A stretch of DNA of 9,906 bases from NCBI GenBank assembly GCA_021734045.1, contig JAIPJR010000086.1, positions 1 through 9,906 on the forward strand, in the 5' to 3' direction. Below are positions 1-6,807 of this stretch, piece after piece. Numbering within the stretch: position 1 is the stretch's first letter; each line of letters begins with the position of its first letter. A program made the position numbers and the translations under genes. The notes beneath the pieces are model-generated. The model was given only the letters and a program-made list of their open reading frames with translations, was not told the origin of the DNA and made no database searches. The stretch is from Fidelibacterota bacterium (GTDB lineage Bacteria; Fidelibacterota; UBA8477).

Positions 1-41
1 TGCTGGGGAAACCCGGGTTTACAACAGAGTAGGTAAGTTTT

Positions 42-635
42 ATGGGCAAGTTTCTTCAATATCTGAAACGCAGCACCCGGGAGATGATTCTGGTCGTGCT
101 GGTTTTTCTCATTGCACTCACCATTTTTTTCAAAATTGCGCCCCAGTTTCAAAGCCCTCCCGGCACATACCCACTAAAGGTTTTAGAGCTGCCGGTAGTG
201 CGGGATTCGGTGGACTGGACTGAATGGCCGAACCCGCGACTGACCTACCAGGGCGTGGATACCATGGCATTATTCACCATTTTAGAACAGCCGGCAGGAT
301 TACCCAATATGGCGCTCATTCACTTCTACAGTCCGGGGTACCGCGATTCAATGGCTGTTCATGCCGTGTGGGATTTGTGGCAGAAAAGGGGGATGCGGCG
401 GATTGAAGTAGCGCTTACCGATACCATCGGAGATCCGGTCTGGCATTTTGCGGATGTGGATGAACGCCGCCAGTTGATGACATTTTTTACCACCATGCAA
501 CGCGGGAAACCGGTTGCGGATTTCACACTTTTTTACCTAAACCAGTATCCTGACCGCATCTATTTCACGGCCGGTCCCATGGATACCAAAAGTGTAAATT
601 TATACCTGACGCGGGAGTTTCGCGGTCGATTCTGA
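42..635 (+). CDS. Membrane-anchored protein of unknown function
   Basis: A 197-residue protein that I do not recognise. Residues 1-14 are basic (KRSTRE), residues 15-33 form one strongly hydrophobic segment, and the remaining ~160 residues are soluble-looking with many aromatic and charged residues. This suggests an N-in bitopic or signal-anchored protein with an extracytoplasmic domain. There is no lipobox or other family motif I can name. ATG at 42 is the first start after an in-frame TAG at 30-32, preceded by a weak purine-rich stretch (GAGTAGG). It is the only sizeable plus-strand gene and converges on the minus-strand pilus cluster, so it is probably not part of it. It may be the last gene of an operon entering from the left. 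Coding status is well supported by length and composition; function is unknown. Confidence 0.8.
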   Translation: MGKFLQYLKRSTREMILVVLVFLIALTIFFKIAPQFQSPPGTYPLKVLELPVVRDSVDWTEWPNPRLTYQGVDTMALFTILEQPAGLPNMALIHFYSPGYRDSMAVHAVWDLWQKRGMRRIEVALTDTIGDPVWHFADVDERRQLMTFFTTMQRGKPVADFTLFYLNQYPDRIYFTAGPMDTKSVNLYLTREFRGRF

Positions 636-683
636 ACCCCATTATTTTTTTCGAATCTGCGATCCTTTTTGAATTCCAAACAT

Positions 684-710
684 CCTAAACCCAGACCATG
701 GCGGTTTGGG
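684..710. terminator. Possible hairpin between convergent genes
   Basis: CCTAAACC (684-691) pairs with GGTTTGGG (703-710) around an 11-nt loop, giving 8 pairs with one G-T wobble. Its position between two convergent 3' ends fits a bidirectional transcription end. No uninterrupted T-run directly follows the stem on either strand, so a terminator role is only a guess. Confidence 0.25.
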
Positions 711-731
711 TCATTGATTATTGGTACTCGA

Positions 732-767
732 GATTTGTTTTTTTCGGATTTGTGATTTGGGATTTCC
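732..767. repeat. GATTTG/GATTTC heptamer-spaced intergenic repeat
   Basis: GATTTG occurs at 732, 747 and 754 and GATTTC at 761, so the last three copies follow a 7-nt period and the first is 15 nt (about two units) away. Just upstream is a CATTGATTATTGGTACT stretch. From memory, tracts of this style (AAATCCCAAATCACAAATCC on the minus strand) recur between genes in several environmental bacterial lineages. Here it sits only in the non-coding gap. Function is unknown. Confidence 0.55.
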
Positions 768-805
768 GCTCCCCGCATGAACCGAAAGTACCCGGGAGTG
801 AAGCG

Positions 806-2332
806 TTACTGGTCACTGGAGATGGGAAAATACAAATCAAACCGAGCGCCCTCTCCGGGGGCACTTTCCACCTGAATATGACCGTTCATCTGGTCCATAA
901 TTCTCTGGACCACCGAAAGCCCCAACCCAGTGCTGATATTTTCATCTTTGGTTGTGAAAAAGGGGTCGAACAATTGCTTCTGAATGGTTTCCGTCATCCC
1001 GATTCCCGTATCGGTCAACGAAAGTTTCACATAAGCGCCGGTTGGAATGGACTTGGACAGGACCCCGGTTCCATCCTGGAATGATTTTTCAACCCGGAGG
1101 GTAAATTCCCCACCATCCGGCATGGCATCCCGGGCATTCATGGCAATATTAAAAAGTGCCTGCTCCACCGCTTTGGGATTACCCTTGATGAGAATGGATT
1201 CCTGGGGAAGCTCAGCCAACAGCTCAATCCCTCTACCCAAAACATGCTGCAACAGGTCCAGCATATTCTTGACCAGATGGCGTATGTCAAAGGTCCGTTC
1301 ATCTTCACCCCACTCCCGGGTGAATGTCAAAAGTTGACGGATAATATCCGATGCACTGCGGGCATTTTGAACCACCGAGCGGGCATATTTTTCCAGCTTG
1401 GTGCCCGGTTCCACCTTTGCCATAATCAATTCGCTATGCCCCAGTACAGAGGTCAGACGATTATTGATTTCGTGGGAAACACGACCACTGAGCGTACCAA
1501 TTACCTCCATTTTCTGGGCGTGCATCATCTGATTTCTGAGTGTATTTGCGCGGGTCATGTCCTCTACAGTACCCTCCAGAAAAATCGTCCCGCCCGACGC
1601 ATCATGCACCGGCCAGATATGAAGTTTCACAGGAATCGTCTTCCCGGTGAGTGAACACCAGACTGTCTCCTGGGCATCCTGGTCTTCCAGATTTAGAAAC
1701 GCGTGTGGCTGCGCTTCGGGCGCTACCAAATCCCGCAGGTTCTCTCCAATAAGCGATTCGCCCTCCGGTACCTCCAACAATTCAAGCAGAAATGGATTTA
1801 ACAGCTCCACCCGGTGACCGGGTGTGATCCTGAAGTAACCGATACGCAGGTTGGTAAAAATTCCCCGAAAGAGCTGCTCGGAACGTTCCAGCTTCTTACG
1901 GTATTCCACCAGCTGATTCTCATATTTATGACGCACCAGCGAAACTTCGATGGCTGATTTCAGGGCAGCCGGGCTCACCGGTTTTGCCAGGTAGCCGTGA
2001 GGATTTGACCTTAGCGCGCGGCTAAAAGCGCTTTCCTCTTCCGTGGCTGTGAGATAGATAATGGGGACGTTGTTTTTCTCACCAATCTGCTCACCAGCAA
2101 GAATGCCCGCTTCCGGTTCTTCCATCATAATATCCATCAAAATCACGTCCGGTTCGTGATTTTGCCATTCAGAGACTGCCGACGTACCAGACGAAAGTGT
2201 TCCCGTGACCTGATACCCCATCGTTTTCAACAAATGTTGAAGCAGCCGCTGCTGGGCTTCATCGTCATCTACAATAAGTATGCGGGTTGGTTTTGTGGCC
2301 GCAGGGACGGGTGTGTGTGATGCTGCGTTCAT
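806..2332 (-). CDS. Sensor histidine kinase, REC-PAS-HisKA-HATPase
   Basis: A 508-residue cytoplasmic kinase with no membrane segment. An N-terminal receiver domain (about 17-130) has the acidic patch D22-D24, phospho-acceptor D67, T95 and K117. A PAS-like domain follows (about 153-257). The HisKA segment (about 273-340) has the H-box SHEINN with phospho-acceptor H287. The ATPase domain (about 385-505) shows NIAMNARDAMP (N-box, N399), DTGIGM (G1, D441), FDPFFTTK (F-box) and STGLGLS (G2). All catalytic residues appear intact. Because the receiver precedes the kinase core, it may take signals by phosphotransfer from another kinase or regulate its own core. It starts 6 bp after the response-regulator stop with no obvious Shine-Dalgarno, which suggests translational coupling. 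It is the last gene of the pilus-type cluster, so a role in controlling filament function is inferred from position. Confidence 0.93.
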   Translation of the reverse strand: MNAASHTPVPAATKPTRILIVDDDEAQQRLLQHLLKTMGYQVTGTLSSGTSAVSEWQNHEPDVILMDIMMEEPEAGILAGEQIGEKNNVPIIYLTATEEESAFSRALRSNPHGYLAKPVSPAALKSAIEVSLVRHKYENQLVEYRKKLERSEQLFRGIFTNLRIGYFRITPGHRVELLNPFLLELLEVPEGESLIGENLRDLVAPEAQPHAFLNLEDQDAQETVWCSLTGKTIPVKLHIWPVHDASGGTIFLEGTVEDMTRANTLRNQMMHAQKMEVIGTLSGRVSHEINNRLTSVLGHSELIMAKVEPGTKLEKYARSVVQNARSASDIIRQLLTFTREWGEDERTFDIRHLVKNMLDLLQHVLGRGIELLAELPQESILIKGNPKAVEQALFNIAMNARDAMPDGGEFTLRVEKSFQDGTGVLSKSIPTGAYVKLSLTDTGIGMTETIQKQLFDPFFTTKDENISTGLGLSVVQRIMDQMNGHIQVESAPGEGARFDLYFPISSDQ

Positions 2333-2338
2333 GGTGCG

Positions 2339-2761
2339 TCAGGGTAAGTTACGCAAACTTTTTACCGGGACATGCCGAAATGTTTGAGCCATGATATCAC
2401 GCACCTGCAAAGGTTTATACAGATAACCATCGGCACCGGAATTGAGCGCCCGCTCAATATTCTCTTCGGTGAGATATCCGGAAATCATGATGATTTTTAC
2501 ATCCTCATCCACTTTGCGAATGCCTTCCAGAACATCCAATCCGTTGCGATCACCCAGTTTAATGTCCAGAAAAATGAGCTTATACGCACCCGACATTACT
2601 CGGCGTAAACCATCGGTGCCGGATCGGGCCACATCCACACGAATATCCATCTCCTCGAACAAATCCTGGAAAAATTCACACACACCACCATCGTCATCCA
2701 CCACCAGCACATAAGCGGTCGGGTTGACGGAGGACTGTTTATGATGATTCAGTTCGTTCAT
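2339..2761 (-). CDS. Receiver-only response regulator
   Basis: A 140-residue protein made of a single CheY-like receiver domain (about 16-130) with no output domain. Visible landmarks are the acidic cluster D22-D24, phospho-acceptor D66 in FLDIKLGDRNG, S94 at the conserved Ser/Thr position, Y113 and the K116-P117 pair. The start ATG overlaps the secretin stop as ATGA, and an AAGGAG ribosome-binding site lies about 7 nt upstream inside the secretin gene, so the start is well fixed. With the sensor kinase 6 bp downstream it forms a two-component pair. Lacking a DNA-binding domain, it most likely acts by protein-protein contact (as PilG/PilH- or CheY-type proteins do) or as a phosphorelay intermediate to the kinase's own receiver. 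The partner is not visible. Confidence 0.93.
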   Translation of the reverse strand: MNELNHHKQSSVNPTAYVLVVDDDGGVCEFFQDLFEEMDIRVDVARSGTDGLRRVMSGAYKLIFLDIKLGDRNGLDVLEGIRKVDEDVKIIMISGYLTEENIERALNSGADGYLYKPLQVRDIMAQTFRHVPVKSLRNLP

Positions 2762-4047
2762 TTTAAACGCTCCTTCAACGCGGATGGAATTGGTGCAATG
2801 GTGCCTGCGTCCTGATCCAGCTCCACGATTTTCGGGGTGAGCATGACCACCAATTCGGTTTTTTGTTTGGTCACCTTCGTTTGACTAAAAAATTCACCCA
2901 CCAACGGAATCGCTCCCAAAATGGGGACCCGTGTTTCAGTCTTCACATCCGATTCCTGCATAATGCCGCCAATAACGATGGTCCTGCCGGCCTTCACCAC
3001 AATCTGCGTTTTGGCTGAGCGGGTGGAGATAATGGGAATTCCATCGGGTGTAAAACCTTGTTGAAAGTTGGCCTGGGGTTCAATTTGAATAGTGATGGTC
3101 GAGTCATTATTAATATGCGGAACTAACTTCAACTGAATAGTGGCATCTTTGAATTCATAAGAGGTTACCCCAAACTGATTTAGTTTTGGATAGGGTATCT
3201 GATCCCCCACTGCGATAGAAGCGGCTTGATTATCCAGCGTCAGCAAGTAGGGCGTGGAAAGCAGGTTCAGGTCATTCACCGTTGAAAGCATTTTGATCGC
3301 TACATCAATATCCATATCCAGAATGCCAATGCCGAGGCCGATTCCCGGCGGACGAATAGGTGACACCGGCAGGTCATTGAGAACGGAGCGCAGACTGAAG
3401 TCGGTTCCCACGGAGATCTTGTCATTTTCTGTAAACCATTGCACACCCCGGTCGTGTCCTTTGCTCAATGATGCTTCAGCGATGGCGCTTTTGATATACA
3501 CCTGGCGGGTGGGTTTGTCCAGATTCACCAGCATATTCTGGATTTTTTCGATTTTTTCCGGTGTGTCCTGATAAATAATCGTATTCGTACGCACATCGGC
3601 AAATAGCTGGCCCACATTGGGTGTGACCAACTTCCCCACAATCCCCGCCATCTCCTTGGCCTGGGCAAACTGACAAGCATAGAAACCAATTTCAGTGGCT
3701 ACGGCAAATGTATTCTGGTCCGCCACCAGATATTTGTTGGGTTCGCTAAGCTCCTGATAACCCAATCCATATAATTCTGCGATAATGCGTAACGCCGCCA
3801 GTGGCTCCACATCATTCAAGTCCAGTGAAATGGATTTACTGCTGATGGCCGGATCGGCGATGAATTTCAGACCGCTTTTTTCACTGATAATTTTCAGAAC
3901 CTGACTGAGCTTCACGTCCTTCACCTTGAGGCTCATGAGCACGGTCTCATTGACTTTGTCAGCGCCGTAGGCCCGCGCCAGCAGCAACAGGAAAGCCAGC
4001 AGTAACAGTATCCCGCGGGCGCTATTCCTCATGGTAATTGACAACAT
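2758..4047 (-). CDS. pilQ: Short secretin of type IV pilus / type II secretion type
   Basis: A 429-residue outer-membrane pore protein through which the pilus or pseudopilus works. It has a signal peptide (hydrophobic 12-24, likely cleavage after AYG at 28), an N0/STN-like domain (about 36-100), one N1-type secretin domain (about 115-180) and the C-terminal secretin core (about 183-410). The core carries the signature VPILGAIPLVGEFF at 374-387 and the TQIVVKAGRTIVIGG strand before it. It is much shorter than typical PilQ or GspD (600-700 residues), lacking AMIN domains and extra N-domain copies. The chosen ATG (4045-4047) overlaps the PilP-like gene by 26 bp and has AGGGA just upstream. ATG at 4030-4032 (MRNSARG) is a real alternative giving a more typical signal peptide. 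pilQ is used from the PilMNOP context; gspD is not excluded. Confidence 0.93.
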   Translation of the reverse strand: MLSITMRNSARGILLLLAFLLLLARAYGADKVNETVLMSLKVKDVKLSQVLKIISEKSGLKFIADPAISSKSISLDLNDVEPLAALRIIAELYGLGYQELSEPNKYLVADQNTFAVATEIGFYACQFAQAKEMAGIVGKLVTPNVGQLFADVRTNTIIYQDTPEKIEKIQNMLVNLDKPTRQVYIKSAIAEASLSKGHDRGVQWFTENDKISVGTDFSLRSVLNDLPVSPIRPPGIGLGIGILDMDIDVAIKMLSTVNDLNLLSTPYLLTLDNQAASIAVGDQIPYPKLNQFGVTSYEFKDATIQLKLVPHINNDSTITIQIEPQANFQQGFTPDGIPIISTRSAKTQIVVKAGRTIVIGGIMQESDVKTETRVPILGAIPLVGEFFSQTKVTKQKTELVVMLTPKIVELDQDAGTIAPIPSALKERLK

Positions 4048-4576
4048 ATTTATCCCTATCGTTTTTCAGTACCACCGTGGTATCCAAAATGGCATACACG
4101 GTATACCCGTTAAAGTCGTCGCCCACCCGGTATAATTCACCATTCATAATGGCGTAGGGCTCCTGAATATCCCACACAATCCCGTTTATAGTCACGCTGG
4201 GGCGCACGATTTTGGGTTTGGGTTTGGGTTTTGGCTTGGGTGTTGTAGTGGTCTTTTGGGGCTTCGGTTTGGGCTTGGGAGGCGGTGGAACCGGATCGAC
4301 CGCCACGGCAAATGGATTCCGAACCTTTTCCGGGGCAACGTTTGCCACCACGGAATCAACCCGTGTCACAAAACCCAGCGGCTGTATTTCCAGCGTATTC
4401 ACCTGCCGGATAAGCGTTTTTATTGTTATTAAATCAATTTCCGGCTGAGCAATCGGTTGCAGGACAATCCGTTCGGCAGACAAATCCGTGAGATTGGGCA
4501 GCCGTGTCATGGCCAGCAGGGTGCTCACCAGGACAACACCGTTAAACAGCAGGAATCCGTGCCGGCTGATTTTCAT
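4022..4576 (-). CDS. pilP: PilP/GspC-like periplasmic bridging protein
   Basis: A 184-residue protein likely to link the PilN-PilO complex to the secretin. Residues 1-7 are basic, 8-24 form a membrane anchor, RNPF at 86-89 resembles the RDPF motif near the PilP core, a Pro-Lys linker spans about 95-124, and a small beta domain fills 126-182 (VTINGIVWD, YAIMNGELYRVGDDF, YTVYAI). That domain matches the homology-region fold shared by PilP and GspC. There is no cysteine at all, so unlike classical PilP it cannot be a lipoprotein; the topology is closer to GspC. The start overlaps the PilO stop as ATGA, with GGGGG a few bases upstream. The assignment rests on C-terminal pattern, gene order and topology, since overall similarity in this family is low. 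Confidence 0.8.
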   Translation of the reverse strand: MKISRHGFLLFNGVVLVSTLLAMTRLPNLTDLSAERIVLQPIAQPEIDLITIKTLIRQVNTLEIQPLGFVTRVDSVVANVAPEKVRNPFAVAVDPVPPPPKPKPKPQKTTTTPKPKPKPKPKIVRPSVTINGIVWDIQEPYAIMNGELYRVGDDFNGYTVYAILDTTVVLKNDRDKYVVNYHEE

Positions 4577-5157
4577 GCGGCCCCCGTCTTTGTAGACCTT
4601 AACACGCCCAACTCCACCGTGAAGGTGTGGATGTCAGCTGTCTTTGTAGGTTCAATATTCAATTTCTCAATCAGAAACCACACCTCATATTCATCCAGAA
4701 TTTTCAGCCATTTCAAAAAGTTGGCATACGTCCCTGACAGACTCACTCTGGCATACAGCTTTTGGTAGGGACCGCCCGCCAGATTCTGCCGCTTGTTCAA
4801 CGGCTCTAGCGTGCTTACCGCCAGTTTTGCTCGTGTAGCAGAATTATCCAGCACCGGCATGAGGGCATTCAAATTGGGTTCACGCAGCAAGCGCTTTTCG
4901 AAATTGTCCTTCAATTGATTCAGATGCGCCACATGCTGATCAATGCTGTCAATGGCGGTCTCGATATCTAACTGAATCAGATTGATATAGGTATTTTCCA
5001 GGTCATCCTGTCCGTCAATCAGGGTGGTGTAATGCTTCTGTAACGGTAAGATTAGCCAATAAATCAAAGCTGCTACCGTTCCCGCGTAAACCACCAGGCC
5101 CACCAAAAACCATGGTAGCGTTACCGCTTTTTTCCAGTCCTGAATCACCCTGCTCAT
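4573..5157 (-). CDS. pilO: PilO-like inner-membrane alignment protein
   Basis: A 194-residue bitopic protein. It has a short cytoplasmic N-terminus, a membrane segment at about 16-38, a predicted coiled coil or helical stalk (about 40-95) and a C-terminal ferredoxin-like domain (about 110-190) containing LYARVSLSGTYANFLKWLK and the following VWFLIEKLNIE strand, the usual PilO pattern. PilO pairs with PilN in the periplasm and contacts PilP. Both ends are coupled by ATGA overlaps, with PilN upstream and the PilP-like gene downstream. Size and layout match the family (about 200 residues). GspM is the type II secretion counterpart and cannot be excluded from sequence alone. Confidence 0.88.
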   Translation of the reverse strand: MSRVIQDWKKAVTLPWFLVGLVVYAGTVAALIYWLILPLQKHYTTLIDGQDDLENTYINLIQLDIETAIDSIDQHVAHLNQLKDNFEKRLLREPNLNALMPVLDNSATRAKLAVSTLEPLNKRQNLAGGPYQKLYARVSLSGTYANFLKWLKILDEYEVWFLIEKLNIEPTKTADIHTFTVELGVLRSTKTGAA

Positions 5158-5753
5158 GGATAATACCCCAGCGTGTAAGTCAGCCGTAGATTGGCGGCGT
5201 CTTTATAAATGCGGTTGTTTTTCACCACCAGCTTTGAGAAGGCATCCCGGGTGGTTGGGGCTTCAGAAAGCATGGCGCGGTAGTCGTCCACGGCGAAAAT
5301 GTCCTGACTTTTGTCCTTGATCACCATATACCCGTCAATGGTAATAGCCGGGGCGTCTTTTACCGTCTTAGCCCGCTCAGGATCATAACTGATGCGGCTC
5401 ACCACCAAATCGGCCGGCAGCATTCCAGCAATCTCCGACAACCGGGCATACCATACGATCGGGCGGTCATGCGCCTGGAGATAGAGCGGAATGTTTTTCG
5501 CAAACCGGTTGCGCTCCGCCACCTTCTTTTCCAGAAAAAGAACCCGGGGTTCAATACTGGCAATCTGCTGGCCAAGCGAACCAGATTGCCGCTGAAAGAC
5601 ATCAGCCACATACGAGAGCGAACCGTACACATTGAGAAATACCACTGCTGTTACCAGCCAGAGTAGTGAATAGAGCAGCGAAGTGACTCGGCGGTAATGA
5701 ATCCGGCGTTGCCGGTCGGCGGTGGTACTGAGAAAATTGAGTGAATAGCGCAT
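5154..5753 (-). CDS. pilN: PilN-like inner-membrane alignment protein
   Basis: A 199-residue protein with a short basic cytoplasmic tail (1-24), a membrane segment at about 25-46, a helical region (about 52-90) and a periplasmic domain including WYARLSEIAGMLPADLVVSRI (101-121), a typical PilN-family stretch. I chose ATG at 5751-5753, 7 bp after the PilM stop. The open frame continues upstream to 5942, but that part lies wholly inside pilM and reads as Trp/Cys-rich nonsense. The Shine-Dalgarno is weak, consistent with coupling to pilM. The tail reads YSLNFLST where classical PilN has an INLLP motif for PilM binding; the Asn and Leu pattern is partly kept and the Pro is lost. PilN partners PilM (cytoplasm) and PilO (periplasm). 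Confidence 0.88.
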   Translation of the reverse strand: MRYSLNFLSTTADRQRRIHYRRVTSLLYSLLWLVTAVVFLNVYGSLSYVADVFQRQSGSLGQQIASIEPRVLFLEKKVAERNRFAKNIPLYLQAHDRPIVWYARLSEIAGMLPADLVVSRISYDPERAKTVKDAPAITIDGYMVIKDKSQDIFAVDDYRAMLSEAPTTRDAFSKLVVKNNRIYKDAANLRLTYTLGYYP

Positions 5754-5760
5754 AATGATA

Positions 5761-6807
5761 TTAATTCCGCAAAGCCATTTCCATCGCCATGCTGTACTGA
5801 TAAGCCAAACCGGTCTCAATCTGCTCACGGGGCAACCGGCCGGTGAGAGGTTCCCAGTAATCACAGGGCAATTTGAGAAACAAATCGGGTGTATCCAGCA
5901 CATGACGCACCAAGTGGTCATTAGCCATGCCACCGGTGGCAATTATCCGGGTGATGGTTTTCCCGGCCTGGAGTTCATAGCGGGCATTGAACCGGAGAAT
6001 GGTGCTGATGAACTGGACCAGAATCTGCCAGATTTCCCGCGCCTCTTTTTCACCACTTTCCTGCTGGGATAAAATGCCGTCAGCGAAGGTCGGGTCTTTG
6101 CGCTGCTGCTCCGCCGTGAGGAAGGGTACACCCCGGTTCCGTACGATAATTCCATTGAGCAAATCACCCCCGAAAGGCAGCACCAGAAACGCCGGATCGG
6201 CGTCCGGCATCACCACGGTATAGGTGGAATGAGTAGCTCCCAGGTGCAGCAGCCCCGCCGGTGATTCCAGATCAGGAAAATCATCCCGAAAGCGTTCCAG
6301 CAGTACCAGGGTTTCCAAATCCAGGAGTGGCACTTCATTCACAAAATTTTTGATGGCCGTCATCGTCATCTCAAAGCGGGATTGCCGCAGTGTACCCACC
6401 AGTACCACCAGACTGCGTTTTTTCCGCTCACGCCGCAGGACCCGGTAGTCAATTTCATAATTTTGAGCTGATTGAGGCAGAAGCGGTCCCAATTCCCAAT
6501 AAATCGTCTGCTTGATCTGCGCATCGTCCACTTCAGGAATCGTGAGAATGAATACATTGTTGTGGGGTGTGGACATGACCAACCGGACAGGTGTTCGCCG
6601 GTAGGGCAGATCTTTCAGGATTTTCCGTAATGCCAGCTTGATGTGCCCGTCCCCCACATCCTCTGGTGTACGGGCCATGTCATCACTGACCAAAGGCTCC
6701 TGGCGGCAGGCGTAAATACTGTTATTGCGAAGGTTAATGGCCACCAGTTTCACCGTATGACCACCAATATCCAGTCCGATACGCAACTTGGGTTTACGGA
6801 AACTCAT
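5761..6807 (-). CDS. pilM: PilM, actin-like cytoplasmic ATP-binding protein
   Basis: A 348-residue FtsA/actin-like protein that sits under the inner membrane and binds the PilN tail. The N-terminal phosphate-1 motif is GLDIGGHTVKL (D13 in this numbering). HLGATHSTYTVV (about 188-199) matches the phosphate-2 region and IIATGGMAND (about 288-297) the adenosine motif. Length fits the family (about 350). I chose ATG at 6805-6807 (MSFRKPK), which overlaps the previous gene's stop as ATGA and has GGAG 9 nt upstream. A GTG at 6820-6822 would add five residues. It is a separate protein rather than fused to PilN as in GspL, which favours a type IV pilus-like arrangement. Confidence 0.92.
   Translation of the reverse strand: MSFRKPKLRIGLDIGGHTVKLVAINLRNNSIYACRQEPLVSDDMARTPEDVGDGHIKLALRKILKDLPYRRTPVRLVMSTPHNNVFILTIPEVDDAQIKQTIYWELGPLLPQSAQNYEIDYRVLRRERKKRSLVVLVGTLRQSRFEMTMTAIKNFVNEVPLLDLETLVLLERFRDDFPDLESPAGLLHLGATHSTYTVVMPDADPAFLVLPFGGDLLNGIIVRNRGVPFLTAEQQRKDPTFADGILSQQESGEKEAREIWQILVQFISTILRFNARYELQAGKTITRIIATGGMANDHLVRHVLDTPDLFLKLPCDYWEPLTGRLPREQIETGLAYQYSMAMEMALRN

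Larger units (their letters stand above)
636..805. other. Convergent intergenic region, T-rich with heptamer repeat
   Basis: This 170-bp stretch lies between the 3' ends of two convergent genes. It carries a T-run just after the plus-strand stop (around 645-651), an 8-bp hairpin at 684-710 and a GATTTG-type repeat at 732-767. I see no gene: open frames crossing it are low-complexity translations of the repeat or lie antisense to the kinase. It probably contains the transcription ends of both flanking operons, but no textbook intrinsic terminator (GC-rich hairpin followed immediately by a T-run) is visible. Confidence 0.7.

Noticed and set aside
1-36. Possible 3' end of an upstream plus-strand gene
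   Set aside because: Two frames end here (TAG at 30-32 and TAA at 34-36) and about ten codons are too few to decide which, if either, is coding.
560-1084. Open frames across the convergent gap (minus 560-778, plus 698-1084)
   Set aside because: They translate the low-complexity repeat or run antisense to the well-supported kinase and unknown-protein genes; no domain or start signal.
4205-4290. CRISPR-like or tandem DNA repeat
   Set aside because: The TTTGGG periodicity is explained by Pro-Lys codons of the PilP-like linker; there are no repeat-spacer units.
5754-5942. N-terminal extension of PilN by 63 residues
   Set aside because: It lies entirely within pilM in another frame, is Trp/Cys-rich and unlike any PilN. 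The ATG at 5751-5753 gives a normal PilN length and tail.
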